Part shown: one piece after another, positions 21,220-30,198 of the stretch | Position numbering within the stretch: position 1 is the stretch's first letter | How the letters are laid out: each line of letters begins with the position of its first letter | Source of the DNA: an uncultured Lachnotalea sp. | Lineage (GTDB): Bacteria > Bacillota > Clostridia > Lachnospirales > Lachnospiraceae | Direction: 5' to 3' | DNA: 64,000 nucleotides | NCBI GenBank assembly: GCA_948470255.1 | Contig: CAOKOS010000001.1 | Span: 1 to 64,000 of the forward strand | Notes under the pieces: model-generated | Seen by the model: the letters and a program-made list of their open reading frames with translations, nothing else | Told to the model about the DNA's origin: nothing | The model's database searches: none | Position numbers and translations under genes: made by a program

Positions 21220-21959
21220 GATACGAAGAATTTGTAATTGAAGGACGCAACCCAGTGTTGGAAGCGTTCCGCTCAGGGAAAACCATTGACAGGGTATTCC
21301 TTCTGAAGGGCTGCCAGGACGGCCCGGTACTCAGTATTGCCAGAATGGCCAGGAAACAGAATACATTGATTCAATATGTGCCGAAGGTCCGTCTGGATCA
21401 GCTTTCTGCCGGAGGGAAGCATCAGGGGGTGATTGCTTACGCGGCCGCCTATGAATATGCTTCTGTGGAGGACATGCTTACGCTGGCAAAGGAAAGAGGG
21501 GAGGCGCCTTTTTTGTTCTTGCTGGATGGGATCGAAGATCCCCATAACCTTGGGGCCATCATAAGGACAGCCAATTTGTCCGGCGCCCACGGGGTGGTTA
21601 TTCCCAAAAGGCGGGCGGCGGGGCTGACGGCGGTGGTGGCTAAAACTTCGGCCGGGGCGCTCAACTATACGCCGGTGGCGAAGGTGACGAATTTGACGGC
21701 GGTTATGGAAGAGCTAAAAAAAGAAGGGATGTGGTTTGTCTGCGCCGATATGGACGGAACCCTTATGTACGACTTAAACCTGACAGGCCCCCTGGGAATT
21801 ATCATTGGAAATGAAGGGGAAGGCGTCAGCCGCCTGGTAAAGGAACGCTGCGATATGACAGCGGCGATCCCCATGAAAGGGGATATTGATTCCCTCAATG
21901 CGTCGGTGGCGGCAGGCGTACTGGCTTACGAGGCAGTACGCCAGAGAATGGGAAAATAA
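21216..21959 (+). CDS. rlmB: 23S rRNA (guanosine-2'-O-)-methyltransferase RlmB-type (SpoU family)
   Basis: LDGIEDPHNLGAIIRTANLSGAHGVVIPKRRAAGLTAVVAKTSAGALNYTPV, GNEGEGVSRLVKERCD. Confidence 0.95.
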   Translation: MRYEEFVIEGRNPVLEAFRSGKTIDRVFLLKGCQDGPVLSIARMARKQNTLIQYVPKVRLDQLSAGGKHQGVIAYAAAYEYASVEDMLTLAKERGEAPFLFLLDGIEDPHNLGAIIRTANLSGAHGVVIPKRRAAGLTAVVAKTSAGALNYTPVAKVTNLTAVMEELKKEGMWFVCADMDGTLMYDLNLTGPLGIIIGNEGEGVSRLVKERCDMTAAIPMKGDIDSLNASVAAGVLAYEAVRQRMGK

Positions 21960-22119
21960 AATTGTAGATAAAAATGGCGTTGGAGAAAATTTCCGGCGTC
22001 ATTTTTGCGTTAAAGATAATCTTAATTCTATCTATTGGAATCCGTTTTTTCGTTCCCTGTTTTTTTGCGCTTTGTGGAAAATGGATAAAAAATAAGACTA
22101 ATATTGTCATATTTGACAG

Positions 22120-22148
22120 TTGAATACACAAAAGAGTGCTGATATAAT
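22120..22148 (+). promoter_or_regulatory. Putative promoter of GntR/livHMGF operon
   Basis: TTGAAT, 17-nt spacer, TATAAT. Confidence 0.65.
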
Positions 22149-22164
22149 GCAGATATATATAAAA

Positions 22165-22222
22165 TATGAATTCAATATAAGAAGATTATTGAATTTTAAA
22201 AGACCCAAATATTGAATTCAAC
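22165..22222 (+). promoter_or_regulatory. Three phased TGAATT operator-like boxes
   Basis: TGAATT begins at 22167, 22190, 22213 (23-bp spacing); two are the palindrome-like ATATGAATTCAATAT / ATATTGAATTCAAC. Confidence 0.6.
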
Positions 22223-22249
22223 AAAAGTAAATTATAGGAGACATGTTTT

Positions 22250-22939
22250 ATGAAACCTTCACAAGTAGACGACGCATTTGAACAAATGAAAAATAAGATT
22301 ATTTTAGGAGAGTGGGAATCCAATAAGGTCCTGTCCAGCAACCAGATTGCTTCAGAACTTAATATGAGCCGGACACCTGTTGAAAAGGCCCTTCTGCGGC
22401 TGGAAACATGCGAACTGGTTGATTCCATTGAGGGAAGATATGTGGTTCATCCGCAAAATCTTGAGGATATTGTGGAATTATATCAGGTGAGGGAAGCCAT
22501 GGAAACACAGGCGATCAGGATTGCCTTCCAAAACGGTTTAAAGGACGAAGAGATTCGGACACTGCGGGATACTGTAGAAAAGCATAAAAAAGCGGTGGGA
22601 AGTGAAGATGATGAAAGCTTTTTCGGGACTGGAATGGAACTTCACAGACAGATTCTTTTGATGTCAGGGAATAAGCGCTTTCTGAAAATCCATGAGCAGC
22701 TCCAAATGCAGATTGAGAGGGCACAGTGGCTTAACGTCCTTATGCCGGATAAAGATAGTTCTGTGGAGGAACACAGCAGCCTGATTACGGCATTGGAGAC
22801 AAGGAATTTGGCGGCGGCCATTTCTGCGCTTCAGGAACATTCCGAAAAGACGATTTCACGTTACAGGAAGATCCTGACTTCAGAAAGATTCTGCAGGGCG
22901 ATTCTTGAGGTGAGCAATATTATTAAACAGGACACGTAG
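22250..22939 (+). CDS. GntR family transcriptional regulator, FCD (FadR) subfamily
   Basis: wHTH N-terminus (LSSNQIASELNMSRTPVEKALLRLE) and helical FCD domain (VREAMETQAIRIAFQNG). Confidence 0.92.
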   Translation: MKPSQVDDAFEQMKNKIILGEWESNKVLSSNQIASELNMSRTPVEKALLRLETCELVDSIEGRYVVHPQNLEDIVELYQVREAMETQAIRIAFQNGLKDEEIRTLRDTVEKHKKAVGSEDDESFFGTGMELHRQILLMSGNKRFLKIHEQLQMQIERAQWLNVLMPDKDSSVEEHSSLITALETRNLAAAISALQEHSEKTISRYRKILTSERFCRAILEVSNIIKQDT

Positions 22940-22955
22940 TAAAGGGGGGATTTTT

Positions 22956-23834
22956 ATGTTGTTCCAGCAGCTTGTCAACGGACTTACCATAGGGACGACA
23001 TATGCGTTGGTTGCAGTAGGGTTTTCTATGGTATACAGCGTCCTGGAGCTGGCGAACTTTGCCAATGGCGCATTTTATGTGTTTGCGCCATACATCGTGG
23101 TGCTGTTATATGTTTCCATGGGATGGGGATTTATACCGGCTTTTCTCATTGCAGTCATAGCGACAGGTGTCTTAGGGGCGTTTATGGACCGGTTTATCCT
23201 CACAAACATCCGTGGAAGGAAAGCTCCAATTTCTTCCTCTATGGTGGCCACATTAGGCGTGTCCACAGTGATTATGAACGGGCTGATTGCGATTTTCGGA
23301 AGCGATACGAAAGCTGTGCCAAACGCGTTCCCTGTGGGGAAAGTCTATATCGGAAGCGTGATTATTACAGGGAACCAGCTGATTATTATTGTTTTGTCTG
23401 TTGTAATCATGGCGGTTCTGTCCATTATTGTTTACCGGACCAAACGGGGGAGCGCCATGCGAGCCATTGCACAGAATACAGTGGCGGCCCAGATGATGGG
23501 AGTCCATGTGAACAGGGTCATTACCGTCACATTTTTTATCGGATCCGTGAGCGCGGCCATTGCCGGGACCATGGTAGCCATGTATTATGGCTCCGTCGAT
23601 ACCACGCTGTACACCACGGTCAGTGTAAAAACCTTTGCTTCCGCAATTCTTGGAGGGATTGGTTCCATTCCCGGAGCCATGCTTGGAGGCGTGATTATCG
23701 GAATGTTGGAAACGATTGTGGCAGGATATGTCAGTTCGGCGTACAAAGATATGATTTCCTTTGTCATTATTATTATATTTCTTATTTTCAGGCCCACAGG
23801 TTTGCTGGGGCATAAGAAAATTAACAAGGTATAG
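22956..23834 (+). CDS. Branched-chain amino acid-type (HAAT) ABC transporter permease, LivH-like
   Basis: LVNGLTIGTTYALVAVGFSMVYSVLELANFANGAFY; GAMLGGVIIGMLE; FRPTGLLG. Confidence 0.93.
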   Translation: MLFQQLVNGLTIGTTYALVAVGFSMVYSVLELANFANGAFYVFAPYIVVLLYVSMGWGFIPAFLIAVIATGVLGAFMDRFILTNIRGRKAPISSSMVATLGVSTVIMNGLIAIFGSDTKAVPNAFPVGKVYIGSVIITGNQLIIIVLSVVIMAVLSIIVYRTKRGSAMRAIAQNTVAAQMMGVHVNRVITVTFFIGSVSAAIAGTMVAMYYGSVDTTLYTTVSVKTFASAILGGIGSIPGAMLGGVIIGMLETIVAGYVSSAYKDMISFVIIIIFLIFRPTGLLGHKKINKV

Positions 23835-23845
23835 GAGGGCAAGGT

Positions 23846-24829
23846 ATGAAACGGCTCTTACATGTGTGGGCGAAACATGAAAAATATGTCAATGTGGTTC
23901 TGTTTGCTGCCGCAGTGGTATATCCGCTGATCTTTACCCGCCAGTATCTGATTAATGTGGGAATACTGTGTCTGGTATATGTCCTGCTCTCCCTCAGTTT
24001 AAATGTTTTGACTGGTTACATGGGGATCACAGGTCTAGGATGGGCTGGGTTTTTTGGGATTGGGGCGTATACAGCAGCTATTCTGTCAACGAAAGCAGGC
24101 TGGAATTTTATTCTCACATTTCTGGCGGCCATGGCGGTGACAGGTATGTTTGGACTGCTTATTGGGATGCCCACGAGAAAGCTCAGCGGAAGATATGTTG
24201 CCATTGTTACCATGGCCTTTTGCGAAATCTGCCGTGCGCTGGAAACGAATATGGACTGGCTGACGAGGGGGTCACGTGGTATCCCCAATATTCCCAGGCT
24301 GGAATTATTCGGGATGAAATTTAATAAACAGGCACAGTATTATCTGATTTTATTTTTAGTGCTGTTGGCGGTTATTGTAATGGGCAGGATTGTGAATTCG
24401 AGAATTGGAAGAGGGGTTTTGGCTGTTAAAGATGATGATATTGCAGCTTCGGCCATGGGAGTCAATCCATTTTCCTATAAGGTGATGATCTTTGGAGTGG
24501 CAGCTTCCCTTGCCGGGCTGGCCGGCGCCTTTTATGCCCATTATATTGGGTTCATAGATCCGAGTAATTTTACTTTTGACCAGTCGACCATCATTATCAG
24601 TATGACCATTATGGGGGGCCTTGGCAACCCCATGGGAAGTGTCCTGGGGGCAGTTACTCTGACGGTCCTTCCTGAAATTTTGAGGCCTCTGATGGATGTA
24701 CGCCAGATTGTATACGGCGTTATGCTGATTATTATGATGATTGTCCGGCCTCAGGGTATACTGGGAGGATTTAATCTCAAACATATCCGCCAGCAGGATT
24801 CGGTTCATAAGGAGGTTCGGAATGAGTAA
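23846..24829 (+). CDS. HAAT ABC transporter permease, LivM-like
   Basis: SLNVLTGYMGITGLGWAGFFGIGAYTAAIL; SMTIMGGLGNPMGSVLGAVTLTVLPEILR; VRPQGILGG. Confidence 0.93.
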   Translation: MKRLLHVWAKHEKYVNVVLFAAAVVYPLIFTRQYLINVGILCLVYVLLSLSLNVLTGYMGITGLGWAGFFGIGAYTAAILSTKAGWNFILTFLAAMAVTGMFGLLIGMPTRKLSGRYVAIVTMAFCEICRALETNMDWLTRGSRGIPNIPRLELFGMKFNKQAQYYLILFLVLLAVIVMGRIVNSRIGRGVLAVKDDDIAASAMGVNPFSYKVMIFGVAASLAGLAGAFYAHYIGFIDPSNFTFDQSTIIISMTIMGGLGNPMGSVLGAVTLTVLPEILRPLMDVRQIVYGVMLIIMMIVRPQGILGGFNLKHIRQQDSVHKEVRNE

Positions 24830-25592
24830 TGAGGTGATTCTTCGTGCAAAACAAGTGACGCAGCGGTTTGGAGGTTTGTGCGCGGTACACAATGCGGATC
24901 TTGAAGTCAGGAAACATGAAATAGTGGGGATTATCGGGCCCAACGGAGCGGGAAAATCGACCCTGTTCAACAACATTACCGGAATGTACAAGCCAACCGA
25001 GGGGCAGATCTATTTTCATGATATGGATATTACAGGGAAAACGCCCTATGAAATCACCAAACTGGGTATGGCGCGTACGTTTCAAAATATCCGCCTCTTT
25101 CCCACTATGACCGTACTGGAGAACGTAATGCTGGGTGTCCACAGCAAAACGAAAGCCAATCTCCTTGATGTGATTTTTAAAACCAAGAGAGCAAAAAAAG
25201 AAGAAGAGGAAACCTTAAAAAAGGCGGAAGAGATTTTGAAGCTGACTGGGTTATACGAGGCGAGATATAACTATGCCACCAGTCTGCCTTATGGATACCA
25301 GAGGCATCTGGAATTTTCCCGGGCATTGGCCAGTTCTCCGGAATTGCTTTTGTTTGATGAACCGGCGGCTGGGATGAATGAGCGTGAAACGAAGGAACTG
25401 TCGGATTTTATATTTAAATTGCGGGACATGGGATATTCGATCCTGCTGATTGAACATGACATGAAGCTTGTAATGAGCATCTGCGACCGGATTTACGTCC
25501 TTGACCATGGGGAAGTGATTGCCAATGGGGAACCGGAGGAGGTAAGGAATAATCCAGACGTTATCGAAGCATATCTGGGGAAGGAGGAATAG
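24822..25592 (+). CDS. HAAT ABC transporter ATP-binding protein, LivG-like
   Basis: IGPNGAGKSTLFNNITGMYKPTEG; FQNIRLFPTMTVLENVMLG; LLFDEPAAGMN. Confidence 0.94.
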   Translation: MSNEVILRAKQVTQRFGGLCAVHNADLEVRKHEIVGIIGPNGAGKSTLFNNITGMYKPTEGQIYFHDMDITGKTPYEITKLGMARTFQNIRLFPTMTVLENVMLGVHSKTKANLLDVIFKTKRAKKEEEETLKKAEEILKLTGLYEARYNYATSLPYGYQRHLEFSRALASSPELLLFDEPAAGMNERETKELSDFIFKLRDMGYSILLIEHDMKLVMSICDRIYVLDHGEVIANGEPEEVRNNPDVIEAYLGKEE

Positions 25593-25596
25593 ACCT

Positions 25597-26307
25597 ATGG
25601 CTTTGCTTGAGGTTCGCGATTTATGCGTGAATTACGGAGCAATAAAAGCAGTGAGGGGAATCAGCTTTGACGTTGAGGAAGGAAAAGTTGTGACTTTGAT
25701 CGGGGCAAACGGCTCCGGGAAAACGACGACGATGAAAACCATCATAGGAGTGAATAAGGCTGCTTCCGGGAGCATTGTTTTTGACGGGAAAGATATTACC
25801 TCCCTGCCTTCCCATCAGATTATCCAGCGGGGAATCGCTATTTCTCCAGAAGGGCGTCAGGTATTTCCGCGGATGTCGGTTCTGGAAAACCTGAATATGG
25901 GAGCCTATATCTGCAAAGATAAAAAGGTCATTGAAGAGGGGATTGAACGGGCTTTTACGCTGTTTCCGATTCTGGAAGAGAGAAAGAACCAGTCAGCCGG
26001 CACCCTTTCCGGAGGCGAACAGCAGATGCTGGCGGTTGCCCGGGCGCTGATGGGAAACCCGCGCCTTTTGATCATGGACGAACCGTCGTTGGGACTTGCG
26101 CCACTGATCGTTAAAAATATTTTTTTGCTGATTGAAAAGATTAGCCAGATGGGCATTACGATCCTTCTGGTGGAACAAAATGCCAAAATGGCTTTAACTT
26201 CTTCTGACCGGGGCTATGTGCTGCAGACCGGGAAAATTGTATTGGAAGGAGAAAGCCAGGAATTGCTGGATAACCAACAGGTACGAAACGCGTATCTGGG
26301 CGGCTAG
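25597..26307 (+). CDS. HAAT ABC transporter ATP-binding protein, LivF-like
   Basis: VNYGAIKAVRGISF; IGANGSGKTTTMKTIIG; LSGGEQQMLAVARALM; LIMDEPSLGLAP. Confidence 0.94.
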   Translation: MALLEVRDLCVNYGAIKAVRGISFDVEEGKVVTLIGANGSGKTTTMKTIIGVNKAASGSIVFDGKDITSLPSHQIIQRGIAISPEGRQVFPRMSVLENLNMGAYICKDKKVIEEGIERAFTLFPILEERKNQSAGTLSGGEQQMLAVARALMGNPRLLIMDEPSLGLAPLIVKNIFLLIEKISQMGITILLVEQNAKMALTSSDRGYVLQTGKIVLEGESQELLDNQQVRNAYLGG

Positions 26308-26407
26308 ATTACAGACACCTTTATAATCTGGTAAGCCTGATTGCCTTTTTAGAGAAGCTGTCTGGCCTTCAGGTAATTATGAGAGGATAAAAGGAAAGGA
26401 GAGAGTC

Positions 26408-27460
26408 ATGAATCATTCAGAAAACAAAAAAATCAGGATGGTAATTGTGGGCTGCGGAAATGTGGCTGAAAAACGCCACGCTCCCCTTTGTGATGCCAGC
26501 CCCTATGTGGATTTGTATGGTTTTTTCAACAGGACCAGGGAAAAAGCGGAGAAATTCGCGAAGAAGTATGGTGGAAAAGTATACGGCAGCCTGGAAGAGG
26601 TCCTGCAGGACGATATGGTGGATGCAATTCTTGTGGCCACATCGGAAGGCTCCCACTGGGAAATCAGCGTGGCCGGACTGAAGGCCGGCAAACATGTTCT
26701 ATGTGAAAAGCCCATGGCTTCCAGCCCAGAGCAATGCCGGGCCATGATCGAGGCGGAGGAGAAGAGCGGGAAAAAACTGATGATTAATCATAACCAGCGG
26801 TTATATGCGCCTCATATAAAAGCAAAACAGCTGATTCAGGAAGGGGCTGTCGGAAAAGTCTTGTATTTCCGGACAGAGTACAGCTTCAGAGGGCATGAAA
26901 CAAACGCGGAAGGAATCATTAATAAAAACCATTATGACAGGATTAACCACGTTCACGGTGTTCTGTCACAGGTGGGAAGCCATCGGATTGATTTGATGAA
27001 TTTCCTGTTTGAAGAGGAAGTGGACGAGGTATTCCTGGCTGCCCATACACTGGCAAAAACCTTCAGCAACGGAGAGCCGGTCCCCTATGAAGACCAGTCC
27101 GTACTGAATATCCGCTATAAAAACGGAATTGTGGGGACGGTTGAAAATTCATGGCTGGATTTTTCCGATAATGGAAGGAAAACTTTTATCTATGGGACAG
27201 AAGGAACCATAGAAACATATGCGGGACAATACGGGGTTGTGTTACATAAAAGGAATGGGGAACGTGTCTACTATGATGTGGGAAGGATTCCTGGACATTA
27301 TGAGCCGCCTCTGACAAAAATCGTGGACATTTTCGCAAAATGTGTACTTGAGGATACGAAGCCGCTCTGTACCTCAAAGGAGGGCCTGCACTGCCTTCAG
27401 ATTATTAACGCGGCTTATGAATCCCAAAAAACCAATACATGGACAAAGGTTCGGGCATAA
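26408..27460 (+). CDS. Gfo/Idh/MocA family oxidoreductase
   Basis: Rossmann VIVGCGNVAEKRHAP; HVLCEKPMASSPEQC; QVGSHRIDLMNFLF. Confidence 0.93.
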   Translation: MNHSENKKIRMVIVGCGNVAEKRHAPLCDASPYVDLYGFFNRTREKAEKFAKKYGGKVYGSLEEVLQDDMVDAILVATSEGSHWEISVAGLKAGKHVLCEKPMASSPEQCRAMIEAEEKSGKKLMINHNQRLYAPHIKAKQLIQEGAVGKVLYFRTEYSFRGHETNAEGIINKNHYDRINHVHGVLSQVGSHRIDLMNFLFEEEVDEVFLAAHTLAKTFSNGEPVPYEDQSVLNIRYKNGIVGTVENSWLDFSDNGRKTFIYGTEGTIETYAGQYGVVLHKRNGERVYYDVGRIPGHYEPPLTKIVDIFAKCVLEDTKPLCTSKEGLHCLQIINAAYESQKTNTWTKVRA

Positions 27461-27470
27461 TGGAGGAATT

Positions 27471-28397
27471 ATGACAAGAAAAGAAAGAATGATAGCATTT
27501 TTTAACGACCGGCCGGTGGATCATGCTCCCCACTGTGTGTTTGTGCATGTGCCGGAGGAGAGGCGATTCGGAGAAGCGGGGGCCCAGGCCCAGTTTGACT
27601 TCCATAGGGAAAGCCGGAATTCTTTTTTGAAAATTATTGTAGATCTCCGGTTTGTGGTGGATTATCCCCTGCAGAGGCCGGAAGACTGGAAGGCTTTTAA
27701 AGGATTTGATAAAAACGAGAAATATTTTCAGACAAATCTGGATCTGCTGAAACGGATTGTGGATAAGAACCAGGGGGAAGATCTGGTTTACTGGACCTTA
27801 TTTACACCTTGGAACCATGCGCGGGCCATGACCAGGGACGATGCGATTATAAATGCACATACTTATTCCCAGAAACCGGAATTTGAGGATGCCATGAAAA
27901 GACTGGAAGAAGCGGTGGTTAAGCAGGCAGACATTTTCTTTGACGAAGGTGTTGACGGAATGTACTACGCGTCCAGAGGCGGAGAACTCAACCGGTTTGA
28001 GGATGAGATTTTCCAGAAATATGTGAAACAGTACGATATCAATGTGCTGAATCAGATTAACAAGCGGTCCAAATATAATATTTTTCATATGTGTGGAGAT
28101 AATCTTCGGATGGAGCAGTACCGGGATTATGACTGCGCCGCCATCAACTGGGATATCCATGGGAATAATCTCTCCTTATCCCAGGGGCGTGCCATGTTTG
28201 GCAAAAAGGTAATGGGCGGGCTTGATAACCTGGGTTCCATTTCCAATGGGACGCCGGAAAAAACCGCCGAAGAGACAAAGGCAGTGATAGAAAGTTATGG
28301 GAAACAGGGACTGATTGTTGGTGCGGATTGTACATTGGCAGCCTATGCGCCAATGGATAATATAAGAGCAATGGCGGACGTTTGTGACACTTATTAG
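27471..28397 (+). CDS. Uroporphyrinogen decarboxylase-superfamily protein, methyltransferase-like
   Basis: Start MTRKERMIAFFNDRPVDHAPHCVF preceded by TGGAGG RBS; FHMCGDN (HxC) and a Cys 79 residues later in GLIVGADCTLAAYAPMDNIRAM. Confidence 0.85.
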   Translation: MTRKERMIAFFNDRPVDHAPHCVFVHVPEERRFGEAGAQAQFDFHRESRNSFLKIIVDLRFVVDYPLQRPEDWKAFKGFDKNEKYFQTNLDLLKRIVDKNQGEDLVYWTLFTPWNHARAMTRDDAIINAHTYSQKPEFEDAMKRLEEAVVKQADIFFDEGVDGMYYASRGGELNRFEDEIFQKYVKQYDINVLNQINKRSKYNIFHMCGDNLRMEQYRDYDCAAINWDIHGNNLSLSQGRAMFGKKVMGGLDNLGSISNGTPEKTAEETKAVIESYGKQGLIVGADCTLAAYAPMDNIRAMADVCDTY

Positions 28398-28470
28398 ACA
28401 GACGACGGCGGGCTCTGGTGTTTGGTAAAAGCCAGAAAAATAGTATTGCAAGGGAAAGGAGAACGTAACA

Positions 28471-29709
28471 ATGAAAAAATTTTGGTCATTTACGCTTATG
28501 GCCGTCCTTATTACGACGCTCATTGCAGGTTGTGGGAAGGACAAACCAGAGGAAACGTCTGTGGCGGAGAGCAAAGCAGCTGTGGAATCCCAGAAAGAGG
28601 AGAAAGAGAAACCGAAGGAAGAACAGAAAGAAGGGGATAACAGCCCATATAAAATTGCATGTATTGCGCCTCTGACAGGGAGCGCGGAGGAACATGGCAA
28701 GTCCTACAAAAACGCCATTGAGTATAAGCTGGCGGAAATCAATGCTGCCGGTGGTATCAACGGCCATCAGATAGAATGTGATTTTTATGATGACAAGGGA
28801 GACTCAAAGGAAAGTGTTACAGTTGCGTCCCTGGTTGCTGAAAATGACGAGTATCTGGCCTGCTTTGGCCCCTTTTCATCAACCTGCGCCATTGCGGCTG
28901 CGCCTACTTTTATAGAGTCAGGGATTACCTTATTTGCCCCTTCCTCTTCCCATGAGGATTTTACGAACCTGGGAGAATACATGGTACGCGGGTGCAATAC
29001 ATCGGAAATCCAACAGAGGTTTTATGCGAAATTCATGTATAATTTTTATGGCGCAAAGAATGTTGTTTTCCTCTACTTAAATGATGATGCGGGCAACAGC
29101 AGCAAGGACTATTTCCAGCAGTTCTTTGAGGAACTGGGAGGCAGCGTCCTGTCAGCGGAATCTTATGAGAAGGAACAGAAAGACTTTAACGCGCTTTTGA
29201 CCAACGCAAAAGCTCTGGATCCGGAAGTCCTGGTGGTGTACGGAGGATATTCCGACGTGGCTTCTATTATCCTCCAGGCAAAAAATCTGGAAATTGAGGC
29301 GCCGGTTATGACCTTTGGCGCAGCGCAGCAGCAGGGGCTTTTGGATATCGTAGGTACAGAGGGGGACGGAACCCTGATTATGACTGCCCTGGATCTTGAT
29401 GCAGACACCCCTCAGCTGAAGGCATTTTCCGAAGGCTTTATGAAGGAATATAATGTTGAATCCATCAATTCCCATGTGCTGAATATGTATGATGGAATTA
29501 CATGTTTTGCGGATGCCCTTACAGCCTGCGGGCCGGATCGCGCCGCGATTGCAGAGTATATGCGTAATTGTACCGTGGAGGGACTTTGCGGTTCCTATGA
29601 AGTCGTGGACGGGGATCCGGATAAACCCATGGGCGTCGTCACCATCCAGGACGGGCAGTTTGTACCGTACAGGACTGTGAACCCGGATTATACAGGGGAT
29701 GTGGATTAA
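28471..29709 (+). CDS. HAAT ABC transporter substrate-binding lipoprotein, LivK-like
   Basis: Lipobox LIAGCGKD; IACIAPLTGSAEEHGKSYKNAIEYKLAEINAAGGINGHQIECDFYDDKGD. Confidence 0.94.
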   Translation: MKKFWSFTLMAVLITTLIAGCGKDKPEETSVAESKAAVESQKEEKEKPKEEQKEGDNSPYKIACIAPLTGSAEEHGKSYKNAIEYKLAEINAAGGINGHQIECDFYDDKGDSKESVTVASLVAENDEYLACFGPFSSTCAIAAAPTFIESGITLFAPSSSHEDFTNLGEYMVRGCNTSEIQQRFYAKFMYNFYGAKNVVFLYLNDDAGNSSKDYFQQFFEELGGSVLSAESYEKEQKDFNALLTNAKALDPEVLVVYGGYSDVASIILQAKNLEIEAPVMTFGAAQQQGLLDIVGTEGDGTLIMTALDLDADTPQLKAFSEGFMKEYNVESINSHVLNMYDGITCFADALTACGPDRAAIAEYMRNCTVEGLCGSYEVVDGDPDKPMGVVTIQDGQFVPYRTVNPDYTGDVD

Positions 29710-29740
29710 ATACTTTCGCAATAATTTTCTATAAGAAAAA

Positions 29741-29785
29741 AATAAAGACTTTTCAAAGGATGATCTCCTTGAAAAGTCTTTATTA
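29741..29785. terminator. Terminator downstream of livK-like gene (nearly symmetric)
   Basis: AATAAAGACTTTTCAAAGGA-tgat-CTCCTTGAAAAGTCTTTATT. Confidence 0.85.
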
Positions 29786-29987
29786 CTTTATAGGAAACTG
29801 CGAGAGCCTTTCAGGCCCGCTCACGCGCGGCGATTGCGCAAAGCGCAATCTTTGTTCCTTTATAGAAGACTGCCTCCTATAAAGTAAAAAAACCTCCGCC
29901 AGGAACGCACTGGGGCGGAGAGGGATTATATCGTTGAAGCGATCCGCCACAGGCGGAGAATCCTGCGTGGCAGGATTCTTTATTCTT
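29783..29987 (+). repeat. Interspersed palindromic repeat, copy B (with internal ~60-bp extra hairpin segment)
   Basis: Same outer modules as 87-232; extra segment gagagcctttcaggcccgctcacgcgcggcgattgcgcaaagcgcaatctttgttcctttatagaaga. Confidence 0.85.
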
Positions 29988-30002
29988 ATTTAATTTTTTT
30001 AG

Positions 30003-30075
30003 AGCTGGCGAGCAGACTCGAACTGCCGACCTCCTCATTACCAATGAGGTGCGCTACCACCTGTGCCACGCCAGC
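30003..30075 (-). tRNA. tRNA-Thr (anticodon GGT)
   Basis: Reverse complement GCTGGCGTGGCACAGGTGGTAGCGCACCTCATTGGTAATGAGGAGGTCGGCAGTTCGAGTCTGCTCGCCAGC folds as cloverleaf; loop TTGGTAA. Confidence 0.95.
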
Positions 30076-30198
30076 ACTGTTCCACTTTTCAGCGGCAACA
30101 TGAATAATATACTATAGAAGGGCTTCCTTGTCAACTAGCAATTCTGGAAATTTTATTTTTTTTGACAATCTTTTTTGTAGCCGGAATTCTTATATTTT

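Noticed and set aside
23123-23815. 230-aa alternative-frame ORF within the LivH-like gene
   Set aside because: Out-of-frame shadow of a clear permease; Cys/His/Arg-rich nonsense composition.
27471-28397. Calling this ORF hemE (uroporphyrinogen decarboxylase)
   Set aside because: Lacks visible heme-pathway signature and neighbours; has HxC...C motif of methyltransferase-type members.
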